Below are positions 5,651-6,681 of a DNA stretch of 6,681 bases, piece by piece (position 1 is the first letter of the stretch; each line of letters opens with the position of its first letter). Origin of the DNA: Planctomycetales bacterium (GTDB lineage: Bacteria > Planctomycetota > Phycisphaerae > SM23-33); contig DAOVFI010000133.1 in the NCBI GenBank assembly GCA_030673005.1, positions 1-6,681 on the forward strand. The letters are read 5' to 3'. The position numbers and the translations under genes are program-made. The notes beneath the pieces are model-generated. The model did not search any database and had not been told where the DNA came from. It saw only the letters and a list, made by a program, of their open reading frames with translations.

Positions 5651-6461
5651 AGCCGGGGTGATAAGACGTTCTGATTTTATTCCTTGGGCGGATATCGCTG
5701 CAAAGATACGCGCATTTCGTCCTGCGATTGATTTTTTTGAACAGATGCAACCAGAGACACTGGAACGTAACCCGCGTGAAATTGCAGACGCATTACTGAG
5801 TGCAGACGATCCTGAGGAGTACGTAACTTTGGGATTCGAACTTCTCGGACATACGGGGAACACTTTCGTCACTTTAGAAGATGACGCCGACATCCATAAA
5901 GTGTGCGAGAAAATAAAGGGTGGGAACGAAGACGCGGCAGCATGGTTGACGGGGGCTTGGAAGGACCTCGGATTGCAAAATTTGCTCCAAGGAGATGTGG
6001 CCTCAAGCGTTTTAGGTGTAGAGGTTGGGCTTGCTTGCAACAAGAGGAAGAATCTGGGAGGCAGCGCATTTCATGCTTTAGTTGGAGACATGCTCTTGCA
6101 GACGGTTAAGCAACTTGGTTTGCCGGATGAATCTTTAAGAACCGAGGCTCAAATTGACTTTGCTGAAGGTCGAAAAAAGGTTGACTTCGCAATTGAGACA
6201 GATGGGACTTTGCGAGTTGCCTTTGAGGTGAATTTCTACACAACAAGCGGATCGAAACCAACAGAGATTAAACGTGCATACGCTGATTTGAATCGGAACT
6301 TGGATAAAATCGGCATAACTCTCGTATGGATCACAGATGGCGCCGGTTACCGAAAAATGAAAAAGAGCCTCCAGGACGCTTTCCGCGTTCATCCCAACAC
6401 CTACAACTACAACATAGCCACAGAACACCTTGTTGCCGATCTTAAATCACTTGGATTGTAA
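5583..6461 (+). CDS. DpnII/MboI-family type II restriction endonuclease (GATC)
   Basis: From ATG 5583 the product is 292 residues (DpnII is about 288); GAGAGA (5570-5575) lies 7 nt upstream. TTG 5562 (299) and ATG 5607 (284) are alternatives. The C-terminal half carries the family core, numbered from 5583. SSVLGVEVGLACNKRKN (about 141-157) matches the DpnII GVEVGxDxNxRKNR region. KVDFAI...FEVNFYTTSGSK (about 199-225) holds the D/E/N catalytic segment of this PD-(D/E)xK variant, in which N replaces the usual Lys. VWITDGAGY (248-256) is also shared. The enzyme cuts unmethylated GATC. The gene overlaps the methyltransferase by 68 bp in another frame and is markedly more AT-rich (about 43-47% GC) than it. 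The catalytic residues appear intact. Confidence 0.9.
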   Translation: MPILASRKMPPEKFLADFLATLKAGVIRRSDFIPWADIAAKIRAFRPAIDFFEQMQPETLERNPREIADALLSADDPEEYVTLGFELLGHTGNTFVTLEDDADIHKVCEKIKGGNEDAAAWLTGAWKDLGLQNLLQGDVASSVLGVEVGLACNKRKNLGGSAFHALVGDMLLQTVKQLGLPDESLRTEAQIDFAEGRKKVDFAIETDGTLRVAFEVNFYTTSGSKPTEIKRAYADLNRNLDKIGITLVWITDGAGYRKMKKSLQDAFRVHPNTYNYNIATEHLVADLKSLGL

Positions 6462-6681
6462 AAATATATGGTTCTTTAACGAATCGTTTGACCTGCTCGG
6501 CCATGGAATCGAATCCGTCATTCGCCGGTTCCATGTCAAATAACGATACTATTTCAGTCGTATCCAGTCGGTCGTGTTCTTCGAGTCCGCGCACGCGATA
6601 GTAATAGTGATTGTCCCCGGGTTCAAAATCTTCATCTTCCGTCCCGTCCGGCTCGGCGGGGTCGTATATGACGTCCAGAAC
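6442..6681 (-). CDS. Unrecognised acidic protein, C-terminal part
   Basis: A - strand frame enters from the right edge and stops at TAA (complement of 6442-6444), giving 79 residues with no start in the window. It is rich in D and E (for example DPAEPDGTEDEDFEPGDNHYYYRVRG) and ends FVKEPYIFTIQVI. Codon choice has the high GC at third positions seen in the other host-like genes here, unlike the adjoining nuclease, which supports it being real. Its last 20 bp overlap the convergent nuclease gene, so its natural C-terminus may have been altered when that gene arrived. I do not recognise a domain. Confidence 0.55.
   Translation of the reverse strand, partial: VLDVIYDPAEPDGTEDEDFEPGDNHYYYRVRGLEEHDRLDTTEIVSLFDMEPANDGFDSMAEQVKRFVKEPYIFTIQVI

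Overview
The window is a moderately GC-rich (about 60% in most genes) bacterial chromosome segment. A GrpE gene followed at once by an FmdB-type zinc-ribbon gene, a lysine-rich secreted protein with LTxxQ motifs, and long palindromic intergenic repeats together suggest a planctomycete-like bacterium, possibly Phycisphaerae. That placement is an inference from gene content and style; no rRNA or other phylogenetic marker is present.

Layout. Positions 1-422 hold the tail of grpE and an FmdB-family gene on the + strand, read as one operon. It is closed by a 90-bp two-tier palindrome (431-520). A secreted Spy/CpxP-like protein follows (640-1389), then a CAT-anticodon tRNA (1539-1612). Next is a strong-looking promoter driving an unlisted 40-residue single-pass membrane microprotein (1718-1840), and then holA, the DNA polymerase III delta subunit (1994-2908). 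On the - strand, pointing toward holA, lies a tyrosine phenol-lyase gene of the tryptophanase family (3116-4507). Between the two stop codons sits a 207-bp MITE-like element (2909-3115) with 22/23-bp terminal inverted repeats, flanked by a TTAG duplication. Removing it would leave holA and the lyase gene with overlapping stop codons.

The right third is a DpnII/MboI-type GATC restriction-modification pair. It has a DpnA-like beta-class adenine methyltransferase (4631-5650) and an overlapping DpnII-family endonuclease (about 5583-6461). The Dam-like first methyltransferase (DpnM) of the classical three-gene system is absent from the window. Upstream of the methyltransferase are a 15-codon leader ORF whose stop overlaps the ATG (ATGA) and three GATC sites within 28 bp. 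A 120-bp palindromic repeat is read in frame as the methyltransferase N-terminus. Base composition falls from about 60% GC in the methyltransferase to about 45% in the nuclease. The window ends in an unrecognised acidic - strand gene whose 3' end overlaps the nuclease by 20 bp.

The genes at 1-3000 are housekeeping or envelope functions. The lyase adds amino-acid catabolism (tyrosine to phenol, pyruvate and ammonia), and the R-M pair is the mobile, defensive part. The most unusual material is not a new enzyme but the repeats: an insertion placed exactly between convergent stop codons, and another repeat possibly supplying coding sequence to a DNA methyltransferase.
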